64,000 nucleotides of DNA from Rhodosorus marinus (Eukaryota > Rhodophyta > Stylonematophyceae > Stylonematales > Stylonemataceae), in assembly GCA_029953675.1 (NCBI GenBank), contig JAMWBK010000008.1, positions 1,335,001-1,399,000 on the forward strand, read 5' to 3'. Below are positions 11,997 through 23,881 of this stretch, piece by piece. Both the position numbers and the translations under genes were made by a program. The notes below the pieces were generated by a model. It saw only the letters and a list, made by a program, of their open reading frames with translations, made no database searches and had not been told where the DNA came from. The stretch's first letter is position 1; every line of letters starts with the position of its first letter.

Positions 11997-12779
11997 CTTT
12001 CTTGTCTTGGTTAAGAAGTACTGGCACAGTAGATCTTCAACGTCGTATGATTCAAAAGTCCACTACCCAACAGAGCGACTGAAATCTTTCTCCACCGCAC
12101 AGTGCTCCAAGCTGGCTCCTCAGGCCAATTCTGCAATAAATAGTTGACAGAGGGAAATCGCAACTGCGAAAATTGCCGTCTTCACCAACAAACACCCAAA
12201 ACGGAAACGAATCGCTTTCTAACTTTGTTTTCATCATCCTCGCCTATTCTGAGCCCAACACCAAGCCCGAAACTGGTCCCCTCCCCCCCCCCATATCTCA
12301 TTTCTGGATACTTTCCAGAAATCTTTCTAATTATAAAACGAAAGCAAATATAGAAACCTTTAGAAAAGGCTGATGAGGGGTTTTCGCATGGACCAGGATT
12401 TGGGAAATCTCCAATGGTTGCCTTTCACTCATAGTCAGGGACCATAGCAATTCACGATGCGCATGAAACTAGAAACGGAAAGACATTTCCGGGGAGATCG
12501 TTTCGTTTCGTTTCGAGTTTTGGGATAAGGGGGGTACATCTTTGTCCTGAAAACGAATTCCTTCTTCAAAAATTAGGCTGTTCCAGAGGGGGGTTGGTTC
12601 AAAACTTGCTCCTATTTCATCGACATGCTCTTATCAAAATGGATGGGAGTACTTCGCTTTTTCGCAGTGAAAACAGGGAGATTGCCTTTCTGATTGACCA
12701 TTACAGACCGGCCACTCTCCACACAAAAAAATTTGCTAAACGAAAGGGGGGGGACGCTAATACATCCGACGTATTCCAG

Positions 12780-13020
12780 CCCCTCTGATATTTGACAGAA
12801 TTATTCATATTTTCAGAATAGGCATTCAATTCCAACTTTAAAAGCAATGTTTTTTAAGCTCTGCAGACTTTTTCTTTCGTTTCAGCATATCTCAAGAAGA
12901 TTTATCAATTGTATTTCGAGAAAAAACCTCTCCTTCACCATGTTTCTTCTTCGCCAAAGATCATTATATTTTCTAATTCAATATATAATATTTATGTTAT
13001 TTGAAATTTTTATGAGGATC
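12780..13020. other. AT-rich segment
   Basis: This stretch is visibly richer in A and T than the surrounding genes and carries a short hydrophobic ORF (12847-13035) that looks like low-complexity translation rather than a conserved protein. Confidence 0.4.
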
Positions 13021-13024
13021 GCTA

Positions 13025-13719
13025 ATGGGCATTAAGTCCCTCCCTTTTGAAGATGAGCGAATTATTGGAAAACTTACTTCCATGCCATGTGGGCGTACTC
13101 TTTTTTCAGATGAAAATAGTCAAACGGGACTCATATGGGCGCTGATGGGGCTGTCAGGGTCACTCAAAACTAGAATCTATCGCTTTTGGATCTATGGAGA
13201 ACGCTTTCAACAACAACTCGATCATGCCTTGCGAGCTGGATACCATCTCCCACCAAAAAGCATTTTTTTAAAAATAAAAAACGAGCAGAGTTTTGATGAC
13301 GGGACCATGACACTTGAGTTACATTTCCTCCCCCCCGGTGTATATTAATACACTCCGAAATCGACCATTCTGAGGGCCAATCTGGTGGTAAGAAACCGTT
13401 TCCATCCTCTTTTTGGAGCGCGTGTGAACACGTGTTCTACATTTGGTCGCAAATCCACGCCCGCATTAGGGCAGCTAATGCAAGGATTCAGATTGATCAG
13501 AAGAAGCTTCCATTCGATCCATTGTTCTGGTTGCTCCTACCCCTGACCCCGCATGCGGACCAGACGATTATCTGGCAAAAAGTGCACATTAGTTTTCTTC
13601 TTTTCAAAGATGATATTGCGGGTTGGATGCGTTCAAACCAAATAGGGGATGGTTTGTTTGGCAAACCAGCCTGTGTTGAAAGCCGAAACGTCGAAGTACA
13701 GTTAAGCCAATGCTCGTAA
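13025..13719 (+). pseudogene. Frameshifted ORF of unknown origin
   Basis: ORF 13025-13348 stops just after a run of seven C residues (13331-13337). A second open frame runs from there, without an ATG, to 13719. A single-base change at the C-run would fuse them into one protein of about 230 residues with many aromatic residues. No family was recognised. Beyond 13720 coding-like fragments continue with stops to about 14400. This looks like a decaying gene, perhaps from a mobile element or foreign DNA, or a sequencing error in a homopolymer. Confidence 0.4.
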
Positions 13720-16700
13720 AATTGGGAGATACGCAGTCGTCTCGATGCCGAAAATGGATATCATATTTGAATATGTATTTACTTTTCTGTATTAAGAAAC
13801 CAACCAACATTTCCGCTTCCACTCCATCTGAATCTGACGAAATACCCCAACCGTTCTTAGGATACGCATGCAGGACATTCCAATGATATCTCATACATCA
13901 AACTCAGGGGTGAAAACCATCTACGCAGGCAATGGGCACTGCGACAAGGGGTTGACAGATTTGTTGCATCGAAAAGATGTAAGGATTCAAGACCACAAAC
14001 CTTGATTCTGTGAATTGGCTCTTCCCGAAGAGGCCTCAAATGTTCCCCGGGGTATCTTTCCCAACCCGTCAGGCATTGATAACCACAAATTCTATCTCAT
14101 GTGTATCTGAAAAATCCTATCAAAACATCTTACTCGTGGTTGGCTGATGAATCGAATCTGAGCGAAATTTTCTTCTTCCCAATCCAGATGTGGCCAATGA
14201 ATTCTCACTGCCAGAGAAATGTCGAAAATATTTCTTTGAATGGGAATGTGGGGGCTAGCTGGCAGCACAGAAATGTGATTACATCACCATGCCGACCGAA
14301 GTACTTATGGACAGGTGCGTCAGGAAAACATTCCTACCCTCTACCCACTAGTTCAAGGCTTTTTGGGCATATGCCATTCGAGCGGACGTTGATTCTTCAT
14401 GTGCACGTTCTGACCTGACCATTCATGTTGGACTAATATTGACTTGTTTGCTACACGCTGCCCAATTATACTGCGACCTTGATAGACCCAAAGCAGATCT
14501 CGTCCCCCAATCACTGTGGCTGCCAAGTGCAGTTGTCATGCGTCATAAAACTTCAAAAAAGGGAACGCTTCAAACGCAGATCGCTTCGAAATTGGCTGCA
14601 TAGCACCGGAACTTAATCAGAACGCGGGGGAAGACATCTATTGTAAACCCTCATGCGGGGAGTGCTGAGTCTGATACCGGGGTTCAACCTTCTTTCAGAG
14701 GGTTTTCTGGAAGGCCTTCGGGATGATTTCTTCCTTGGATTCGGCGAAAGCAGGTTTACTGGTGATTCCGATAGGAAAATTTCCTGTCGAGTCGTTGCAA
14801 GGAGAAGCTTGAGCGTTGAAACGCCGGGTTGGAGACGTGTCGTGTGTACAGAAATATTTTTTTTTTTTGATGGAAGACCGTTCTTGATGAGTCGCACCGT
14901 TTTTGACATTGTGAGAAGATCGGCTCCAAAATCTGAAAGGTCGGACTGTGGTCGAAATGCCAAACCTTTGCTAACAACCGTCTATAACCGTCTATGCTAG
15001 GGTTTCAAAAATGCTTGAGAAATCATTTTTGAGCTAGCAGAACGCATGCTAAAGGCGCTCCAGAGCAACAGTCCACTGCCGAAGGCCTCCAAAGGTGGGG
15101 GGGGTTTAGCTACAGATACGTTCAGCTTGCTTGGTTTTCCTCTTTATTTGGGAAGGGGGGAGGGAGGTTAGGGGACGTCTATCTTGGCGTGTTTCTCTCC
15201 AATCAGATGTAATGTGGTCTCGAAGCGCTGTCGAAACCCACAGAAAGATGGTAGAACCGACAGCTATGTTTTCTTTTTTGGGTGCACATCAATATCTGTC
15301 ATGCACCGATCAGCAGGGCTATTTCCAAGCAAGGCCAGGACATCCACACACATCCCACCCGTCAGGTCTAGCTCACAACTCAGTGGCAGCAACTGTTCTA
15401 CACAAACATCATTGGTTCACAAGTCTCTCTGCCCCACATGAGATCTATTCTTGACAACCCGCAACAACATGTGCGTTGAGGCTGGCCCTGTTGAAAACTC
15501 CCGGTGACAGCGGAAATCTGCTGAATCCCTTTCACAGATGCTCGCTTGCCCCTTCTATCCTCGTTTTCTCACGGATTATCGTCATCATGCCATCAGCATC
15601 TGTGGAAATAAAACCGCGAGTGGGATCGAACCAATTTTGACTAGAAGCCAATGCTATTGGCTCTACTCCAGAGAATAGGCGGCTCGCCAGCCGAAGCAGG
15701 TTGATTTAGTCTTCCTCTCCTCGGTGCAGGTTCGGAGGTGTTTCTCTGCAATCGGCGGAAAAATGGTCTCGAACCGTTTACCAGAGCCAACTGTTGGGTA
15801 GTAGATCTCAGCTTGTTTTGCTTTCAGATACGTTGCAATAAGATAAAATTCGAAGCGCAGTCTTTGCTGGGAAGAGTATTCGAAGGTTACTAATGCGTCA
15901 CAATTGGCACTGGGCAGCATCCGCAGGGGAAGCGGACCTGCTTGGCCAAGGGGCATGTGCGTTTGTCAAGGTCAGCGTATATAATTGGGTAGGAGGTAGG
16001 GAAACAAGTCAACATTGGTCCATCATCAATTTTCAGGTCAGTGGGAGATATTCGACTGCCCTGTACATCACTTCAACTGAAACATGAGGGACCCTTCTGA
16101 GTGGTCCCTGCTTATGCGAACGAACAATCGTACAATCCACGTTCACTCATGAATGGAAGGACCCGCACTCACGGGAACGGTGAAGGGAGTTGCGGGGCTA
16201 CAACAAAACATGGGATCATCAACCTTGCTCGAAGATAGGGAAGATGGAAGGGCAAACCTGTGTGAAGTCCTGGGTATTGTTGCTTAGCACCGACGCTTTA
16301 TACCCCGTTCTCAAGCTGGGCACAAGGAAAACCCAGTGAAAAGAGGAGTCTGAGAGCGCAGTGATTCTGCGTAATCCAATAATCACGCGCACATGCTCCA
16401 CTCTTGAGCTGTTATCCAATTATCACTGTGTAATATCAGTATAAGCAAGAATAAGGATGATATATCCAATTATTGTTCGATTTAAGAATATATAGCCAAT
16501 CAACGTATCGAGTAGTCAAAATTATTTAAATATTCAAATCTCACGATGGTTAATACAGAACAGCCATTGTCTCGCACCTCGTCGTAGATCAGCATGTACT
16601 GAGGCCACAATCATTGTGGAAGGCTGCATATCCGATGTTCTCCTGACCTGAAAATGGCCGCGCCAATCTGTGATCAAACCTTGAAGTGATGCCGCTGGAG

Positions 16701-16962
16701 AAGATCAACCCAAAGGCTGCGTTGCAGGTTTATAACGACTCAACGACGAACAGGATGGCGGACTTTCTCTGATCAAGTCACTACTAGCAGACCTCTTGAG
16801 GTCGTGAAGAGTTGTAATGCGAAGACAACTCAGCCTTTCCTTCAGTGACTGATGTGTCACACCCCGTGTCTCCGTCCGAGGAATTTGTGCAAGTAGGAAG
16901 ATTGATCTCGGGGCGTTTTCCTCTAATGTGGACGACTGCTGGAGCAACCTTCCAAGGCCAGG
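13720..16962. other. Gene-poor region
   Basis: About 3.2 kb without a splice-supported gene. ORFs at 14653-15000 (+), 14613-14963 (-) and 15663-15956 (-) have no recognisable domains. An AT-rich patch with repeated ATCCAATTAT-like words lies at about 16410-16510. Confidence 0.45.
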
Positions 16963-17999
16963 ATGGTCAGAATTTTGTTGTGGGGTCTTGTCGCTTTAGC
17001 GTGCGCTGAGCTGGCGTGTGTAGTCCGCTCGCATCAGTTTCTGATCGAGGACTACAAATCGCATTGCTACAAGGAAAGTTTTGCTCCTGGCACTGATGTG
17101 GGTTTCTCTTTTCTTCCGGAACAGAAATTATCTAAATGAGAAGCTGAACACTTCCTCCGTGCTTTTGTTCCCTTTAAAATAACTTCTGGTTCCAGGTACG
17201 AGTTGAGTACATCGTCGCTCAGGGAATCGGTGAAGCTCCTCCGGTGGATATTGAGGTACGCCCGCGGAGGGAATAGGACTGCAAGTGTAGAAATTAATTT
17301 GTTCACTCACGCTTTTGACCTGTGAATCTGCAACGCAACTGTGCACGCCTCTTCCAGATCAAGGATGTTAGGGGCAAAGTCAAAGTCCATCACCAAATGA
17401 TCGACCACGGGGCGCTAACTCTCACTACAGAAACGCAAACAAATGGAGAAGGCTACATGTTTTGCTTTCTCCAGAGGCAGCCGCCAGGTGTCCCGGGACT
17501 GAAAAGGTTTCAAAACCGTGACAAGCCACAACACAGAATGGTAGGGCTCTTCTGAGCGACTTAGTTCTGCCCTACCGGAGATGCCCGGGCTGACAATCCA
17601 AAGCGACTTTATCCTTTCAGATAACTCTCAAAGTACATCCCGTAGCGCCTGTCAAGACGTATCCCGAACTCGCAAGGGAGGAGGACTTGCTTCTCATACA
17701 AAAAGCCATTAGCAAGGCCGAGAACAGGATAGAATCGGTGCTGAGGCTCGTAAGTCCTGCCCCAGAGAGAAGAATTTGCCTCCCGTGTAGTTCAGCTTGC
17801 TAACCGGTGTCGGGATGGTTTGCATCCTTTGAAGGTCGAACGCTCGCGTGTGTCTGCCGGAGAGGTCGCGGAGCTCGAGGAACAGACGAGCTTCAGTGTC
17901 ATTGCTTTGGGAGTCCTGTCGAGCGTGGCCATTGCCTTTGGAGGAGCACTTCAAATGTACACCACGACGAGAAAGCTACGTCACGAGAAGGTTATATAA
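16963..17999 (+). CDS. p24/EMP24 family cargo receptor, second copy
   Basis: Five exons (16963-17097, 17196-17255, 17358-17540, 17621-17749, 17835-17999), all phase 0, encode 223 residues. A signal peptide (MVRILLWGLVALACAEL) precedes a GOLD domain with paired cysteines (SHCYKE and YMFCFLQ). A helical region ending AELEEQTSF and a C-terminal transmembrane helix (VIALGVLSSVAIAFGGAL) follow, with a basic tail. The exon pattern differs from the p24 gene at 2335-3241 (five exons against three) and the sequences are divergent, so this is a different subfamily rather than a recent duplicate. Role: ER-Golgi cargo sorting. Confidence 0.85.
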
Positions 18000-18208
18000 T
18001 TCCAGGTTGTAGAATGTAGAACGGAAGCTATCGCTGTGAATACCTACATGTAAATGTGCAAAGTCTAAGTCTGTCCTTAGGGCAATCATTTCCCGATACG
18101 CTAAATGCACTGGAAGACACGGAATGAGAAGCAAAGCAGTTAAGAATCCTAGTGGCACATTGCCAAAGAGCGCGTGATGCAAAATTTGGAGAGTACACCT
18201 GAGCTAAG

Positions 18209-20176
18209 TTATTTTAGATCTTTTGAAAACTGCTTGTCGTCGAAAATTGTTCTCCACATGAAGGCCTGTGAAAGGAGCTTGAGATTAAGGGACACGAAGA
18301 TAGCGCGTGAATGTGAGCTCCAAGGAGGTTCGTTCCTCATCGAACTCTGCAGGAATGAGTTTGCGTACCATCTCTACGTCGTTTCGAGTCCAATTCTTCG
18401 TGGGTAGGTTCTGGAGGAACATCACTAACTCCTGGAAATCCATTTCTCTGAGCTCATCGCTGAATCTTGCGAGCAGCGCCGCGCATACGTAAACATGAAA
18501 TACTGCAAAGCCGTCTGGTTCACTCATGTATGTGTCCCAGACGCGCACCATCAGTTCAAACGGGAGCTCTCTCATCAGCAGGCAGTTCAACCAGCGAAAC
18601 GAGAACTGCAAGAATTGTAGATTCTCCTTCTGCAAGTGTTCTCTTAATGCAGGGTCCTGATCACAAGAGGGAACCGGCAGAATCAAATAGAGTTAGAACG
18701 AGCTTGTGAGGAATCTCTAGTCAAGGCCGGTTGGCCCCAACGAGAGAAAACAAAACCGAAGCTCACCACGCGCTGCACGAAATCCTCCAGGTACGCCACT
18801 CGTTTCTGAATTCCAGGCTGGGAGAATGTGAAGTAATCCTGGATTGTCTCTAGGAGGGCTGTTAAACACCAGTATGAATCCGCTTCCGCATAGAACAGCT
18901 GCTCCTCAGAGAAAGCGTCTTCCACACTTCTACGAGAAAGGAGACCACCTTCAGCCTTGGCCTCGTACTGCTCCAAGAGGAAGACATAGACGAATGGCGA
19001 GACCAGGTCGTTCATTCCCTGCGGTTTGCGCATGTAGAAGGTGCTTAGCACAGTTGGAATAAGGAAAGCGCGACAGGCATTTGCTTGGAGCGCATGAGTA
19101 CGAACCTGGACATAACCGGATGCAGGATGCTTCAGCGCCCAGACGAATAGTATTCTTTGTAAGATCTCCTGAACTTGCCTGACATGGAAAAGCTTATGAT
19201 CCGGGCACGTCCTCGGTATGTCAACAGATATTTGCCTAAAAACAGCCTCCTAGAAAGCCAGTTTTCAAGTTGGAGAGAGTTTTCAGGTGCCCGTTATGGA
19301 GCTCTCGTTTTCACATCCCAAGGAACACGAAAGCGGAAAGTTTGGCTTCGCAGAGGAGTAGTTACCTCATCAGGAGACCAGTCCGAAGCTTTCCAATATT
19401 GATCAACCGCATGACGGTAGCTCGTGCGTTTCATGTATAAAGTCTCTTCCCTTCTCGACGCATTTACGGGTAGGTAGTTGAGGAGAAGTTTCCAAGTCTG
19501 AAAAGTGACAGAAAATATGCGGAGCGCAAGCCACTTAGCGGCGGAACTAGGTAGTACTTGAGCTTGTACTGAAACAATGAAAACAAAGCTCGAACCATAG
19601 GCCTAGTCTCATCTTCCAGCCCTTTCCAGGCCAGACGCTTCAGTTTGTCTAGCTCAATGGTTGTTTCTTCTCCCAAGAGCCCTGCCAGTGTCGACTTCAA
19701 CTCCGAAGCTTGTTCAGTGTGGTCTGCCCCTGTTCAATTCGCCACACGAGAAGAACTTGTCAGTAGTCGACTTTCGCTGGCTTTCCCGGAAGGCAAGGGC
19801 ATATACGTACCCGAATCGCCCACTTCTAGGCGCCTACCCAGTTCGTGCTGACTTTCTTGATCGTCTGGTTCCTGGGCCTGGACTGGGGCCTGGTCCGCTC
19901 CCTCCTCGTCTGTGACAACCAATGAAGTCACAGGCTTTTGAACAGGTTGGATTGGAGCCGCATCGTCGAGACCTTCTGGAGCAGATTTTGCGGAATCGCT
20001 TGCGATTCCTGCATCTGCATCGCACTGGTATGAAGCTACCTGCTGACAAACGTATTCTTCACTCAGCTTGGGATTAACGTTATCCTAACAGCTGTAGAAC
20101 GGACTAACCTTTCCGCTGCGGTCTGCAATCCCTGCGAGCTCAAACCAGTTGACATCGACTTCGATTCGTCGCACAT
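18209..20176 (-). CDS. TBC-domain Rab GTPase-activating protein, TBC1D22/Gyp1 type
   Basis: Eight exons (20176-20109, 20061-19811, 19708-19596, 19497-19366, 19249-19106, 19018-18767, 18656-18369, 18277-18209) give 438 residues. After a variable acidic leader the TBC domain contains WKLLLNYLP, the arginine-finger motif VDIPRT, the glutamine-finger motif ASGYVQGMNDL and VWDTYMSE. The last exon ends VEMLLSQAFMWRTIF, matching the close of TBC1D22 proteins. Gyp1/TBC1D22 proteins stimulate GTP hydrolysis by Rab1/Ypt1-like GTPases at the Golgi. Both catalytic residues are present. The start is the first ATG; the gene is divergent from an ORF on the plus strand. Confidence 0.9.
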
Positions 20177-20388
20177 GTCCAGGAACCTTACTCACCATTC
20201 GTCTGCGAGATTCAGATTCTACAGACGTCTCCATAATCAAAAACGAGTCCTGAAGAAGTGCTCAGCAGACCCCATCCGGTACTATCCCAATCTCACCGAC
20301 GCAGACCCAACTACGTACGCCTTTACACAAGGCCGACCATCCAGAGTCCAACCACCGCCACCATCGGACGTTGTTCGAAATCTTCTGT

Positions 20389-20888
20389 CTTAAGAGAGCA
20401 GAGAAGCTAAGGCCAAACCACACGTCTACTTCTTCACGCCAAATCTTGATGAAAATGAGCAGCGTATTAGTCCTGTTCTTCCTGGAGCCCGCAAAGTCCC
20501 AGCGGTCGAAAGTTTGGGGTGGATGCGTGAAACACTCCTGCTGGTCAGTCAACAAGAAGACTCCAGTCTGAACGCTACAGAATCTTATTTAATCCACTAC
20601 ATCGACAAAGTTCGAAATTTGCGGAGAAGCATAAGTTTTCCGTATGTGAAACCACTGCGGCACCACTCGGCAAAGTTCCACTACAAGAAGATGACCGATG
20701 GATACCTACATTTGAGAAGAGGAGTGAAACTTAAGGTTTTACTGTTCTCTTCTGATTCTGCTGTTACGTTCAGACAGATTTCCTACACCAACGGCTCTGA
20801 GTTGATACCATGTTCTCGGCTTGCGGTGATTGATGTTCTTCTTGGCATAGAAAGCGTTGCTTCGGACACGGAACGGACAACGTCCTGA
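20389..20888 (+). CDS. Unknown protein, 5' exons unresolved
   Basis: An open frame beginning near an acceptor at about 20389-20402 continues without stop to 20888 (KPHVYFFTPNLDENEQ...). Codon use looks like neighbouring genes. An upstream plus ORF starting around 20178 (MSRNLTHHSS) could supply the first exon, which would put its start opposite the TBC gene start. No family was recognised. 20889-21242 shows nothing clear. Confidence 0.35.
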
Positions 20889-21242
20889 GCTGAGGGTGCG
20901 GGCTTTGGTTGCATGGGAAGCGAGAGCAGTTACAGTATGCTCGCCGAGGATACCTATTGCGAAGATCCCGATTCTTGAGGTGTACGGGATAGGTGGGACT
21001 TTTGTGTAGTCTGGAGAGTGGTACCCGTTATCGACAGCCTATCGGCAAGATCTGAAGTGGTTTTTCGATGTGCTAAAATATAGACATCTCGTGAGCATCG
21101 AGAAAGCGGTGCGAAGCCACGATGTTGCGAAGGTTATTGGATGGGACATCTGTGGAGCTGATGATGTACAGTGGTGTGTAGACTGATCCCATCTTCAGAG
21201 GACTCGTGTCCATGCCGAGCACTACAGCCCAGAGACTAACAA

Positions 21243-22005
21243 ATGGCTTCCTGCTACCCGTTCGCTTTTGTATTGGAAGATGTCAAGAACTCTTCGTCGA
21301 TAAAGTCGAAGCTAATGTCTGGTGAACTCGAGTGCGCGGTTCTCGACAAGCACCTGGTTATGGACGTGTTTCAGGTTATGGTCGCAGCCCAAATGGCATA
21401 TCAGCGGTGTAAGATTCCTGGAATAGATCTCAAGCTAAAAACAGGGCAAGTCCTGAGGATGTTTAAACTGTTTGCGTAAATAGACACCACCGGCAAAGCT
21501 GCATGTAGAACGATGCACGCTGAAGTTCTTTACAGCCTGTCAGCGATGAAGAGCATCAGCAACGTGTTTGCCACGTTTGGCCTGGATGGGAACCAGCGCG
21601 AACTATTGATAGTCGTTATTAACCCGCACAAAACGAGTATCGAGAAGATACAGAGCAGTATCGATGGCAAAGAGGTTTGGATGAGACCCTCGTTTTTCCT
21701 TCCCGTACCAGAGAGAGGCGCAGGTCCGTCCTAAGCATCACGCTCTTCGATCGAAATAGGTATCAGACATTGAGCGCTCGTTAAGAACGGGCTACGACGA
21801 AGCGAGAATAAGGGAGATCTACAAGGTTGGTCATAAACCTCGTCGCCTGCTATGCCAACGAGCGTAGAGCTCCGGGCTCATGGCATGTGAAGACGGCCTA
21901 ATGAGACTTGGAGCTTTGTTTTCTCAGATTTCAGATACCGAGCTTCAGGCTGGGTCTATCCTCGATGCTGCGCTCTCAAGAATGGCTTCGAAGAGTTTCC
22001 TCTAA
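21243..22005 (+). CDS. CGI121: CGI121/TPRKB subunit of the EKC/KEOPS complex
   Basis: Exons 21243-21445, 21509-21674, 21760-21825 and 21928-22005 give 170 residues, the usual size. Family blocks seen are LDKHLVMDVFQVMVAAQMA, the central MHAEVLYSLSAMKSISNVF (equivalent to LHSELLFNLSPSKNI) and the C-terminal ISDTELQAGSILDAALSR. CGI121 binds PRPK/BUD32 and the tRNA 3' tail in the complex that makes t6A37 on tRNA. The first intron has a GC-AG donor (GCAAGT), needed to keep the frame and the family match. The gene converges with thymidylate kinase; the stops are 46 bp apart. Confidence 0.87.
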
Positions 22006-22051
22006 CAGCGGTGTATATGGTACAGTTTTTACTGAGCTTGCGAACGTCGTT

Positions 22052-23178
22052 CTAATGGTGTGACTCATCCTGCCAAAGCTCTCCGAGCGGTTGATCACTG
22101 ATCTTTCCTAGGACGTCGTCGACAACCTTAATGCACTTCTCATGTACCTAAACGGCGTTAACAGTCAGGAACTGGGTGATCAGTGAAAGATAGTCCACAA
22201 CTGTTCGTGGAGTTGGGCGGGGATGAACGCACCTCGTCCACATCCCCACTACCATCGATTTGATACCAATTCTCCGGCGTGCTGAGCTTCTCAAAGACCT
22301 TGAGAACTTGCTCTTGCATCCCAATCGTTTCGTATCTGTGCGAGCCATAGTGACTTGAAGGGTCAGAAGGATCCGTGATCGCACAGCGATCAAAAAACAG
22401 CGCGCCCAGTGTGCGATCACATAGGTCTTGGCAGAAGAGGAGGTTGCGAGCATCGAAACCACTTACTTTTCGGAACCAAAAGTTCCTCTTGAAGCAGCAA
22501 GTTTGAGAGGTAAAGAAACAAAGAGGACCGCATCTGGTGCTGGTAATCCGCGATCGCATAGTTTACACCACGAGAGGTCGATGCCCTTCGCCGCGGTATA
22601 GGAAACCCCAGAGTAGGCGTACCTAGACGTATTGGAATTTGGTGGTCAAAACGATATGTGTTTTCACTTAGAGATCTCACTTCAAGCTGCTTGAACACTT
22701 GTTAGATTTCACGTCAATGTTATCTTTGGCGCGAGATCTCATGTGATTCGAGTATACCTGTCCATGATCACAGTCGTTCCTCGGTCAATCAGCTGACGAA
22801 GCCGATCGACCTTTTCCCATCTATTCGCTGAGAACAGCAAATGGAGGGCGCGATCGTCCATATCCGCGTCATTTGTTAGGTAGGAGGAGATCATTTTCCC
22901 GATCTGTGTGGTCCTGTCTGGAAACCTCCACGGCTCTGGGACAACATTGGCACCTCGCTTGGCAAGTGCAGAGACAAGCTATGCGTGAGGAACCAAATTG
23001 GAAGACGAAATCACGCTTGAGCAACGCAGGGATTCATCGCATAAAGGGTCAAGTCGCAAATTAAATCTGATTTGGTCTGATTCAGAGAGCCTACCAATTT
23101 TGCTTGAGTCGTCTTCCCGCTATGATCCAGTCCTTCCAGGACGATTAACCCTCCTCTTCGTGTTATCATGTTATCCAT
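22052..23178 (-). CDS. TMPK: Thymidylate kinase (dTMP kinase)
   Basis: Exons 23178-23095, 22978-22758, 22622-22467, 22335-22233 and 22147-22052 encode 219 residues. The P-loop GLDHSGKT (residues 16-23), the EPWRFPDR segment that binds dTMP, the DR(Y) motif followed by AYSGV, and the Q-V-x-x-F helix are all present. It phosphorylates dTMP to dTDP with ATP, the step after thymidylate synthase and thymidine kinase. No targeting peptide is evident. A second ATG at 23169 is possible. The exon 3 to 4 junction falls inside a lysine codon. Confidence 0.92.
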
Positions 23179-23298
23179 AGCCAAATCTAGGTTGGAGCTT
23201 ATTATCCAGTAACCTCGTCAACCGCAACAGATCGACGTCGACTCAACCAGACCACCTTCCGTCTGTGATCATCCAGAACCCTCTGACATAAAAGTCCA

Positions 23299-23768
23299 AT
23301 GTCGCAACGCAGCTTTCGTCATCCAAGAGACGAGAAATGGATCATGGGTTTCCTCCGCACGAGCAGGACCACCCCCATGCGAACTAGGCGGGGAGCATTT
23401 CGGGAAGAGCTCTCCGGGTATCCTGAGCTCTATGCTAGCTGCTGGCAAGCAAATGGATGCTTTCCAACCTACCCAAAGCGTTTCCGCCATTCCAACGGGG
23501 TGAGATACCTGAACACCTAGATGCATGCCGATACTGTATACCCCACAGTGTCGGCTTTTGAACTTGTGGAAATACTGTGAAGCAATGGATCGTTGTTGAT
23601 CTAACTGCAACTTGTATCATGGTCTCAATAATTCCCACTGCTGTCTGGATGCAGCACACACACGCATTGCCGGGACGAGTCCTCGCACAAAACTTCATGG
23701 GTTTGCTTTCATACTGGATGTTGTCCTCCTCAGGCATTGTGTGGGGGCCTCAGGACAGAAGTTGTTGA
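23299..23768 (+). CDS. Possible small protein, model uncertain
   Basis: ATG at 23299 opens a basic sequence (MSQRSFRHPRDEKWIMGF). A GTGAGA donor at about 23501 and an acceptor at 23549 can extend it to WKYCEAMDRC. A hydrophobic frame nearer 23750 (LLSYWMLSSSG) may be a further exon. The basic start and hydrophobic segment resemble small mitochondrial membrane proteins, but no family was identified. It sits between the TMPK start and the NOT3 stop. Confidence 0.2.
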
Positions 23769-23881
23769 AAACCTAGTTTATCGTCTACAGTGTGATACCC
23801 ATTCAAGTAGGCATCAAGAACATCGTCATGAATTGGCCATTGCACTTAGAAATCTTCACATTCAGCCGCAAGATGCTCGAG

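Noticed and set aside
15613-15690. tRNA-Arg(TCT)-like sequence on the minus strand
   Set aside because: A CTTCTAG anticodon-like loop and GGTTCGATCCC T-loop are present, but the T-stem pairs poorly, bases are missing between arms and no matching acceptor stem was found. At most a decayed tRNA.
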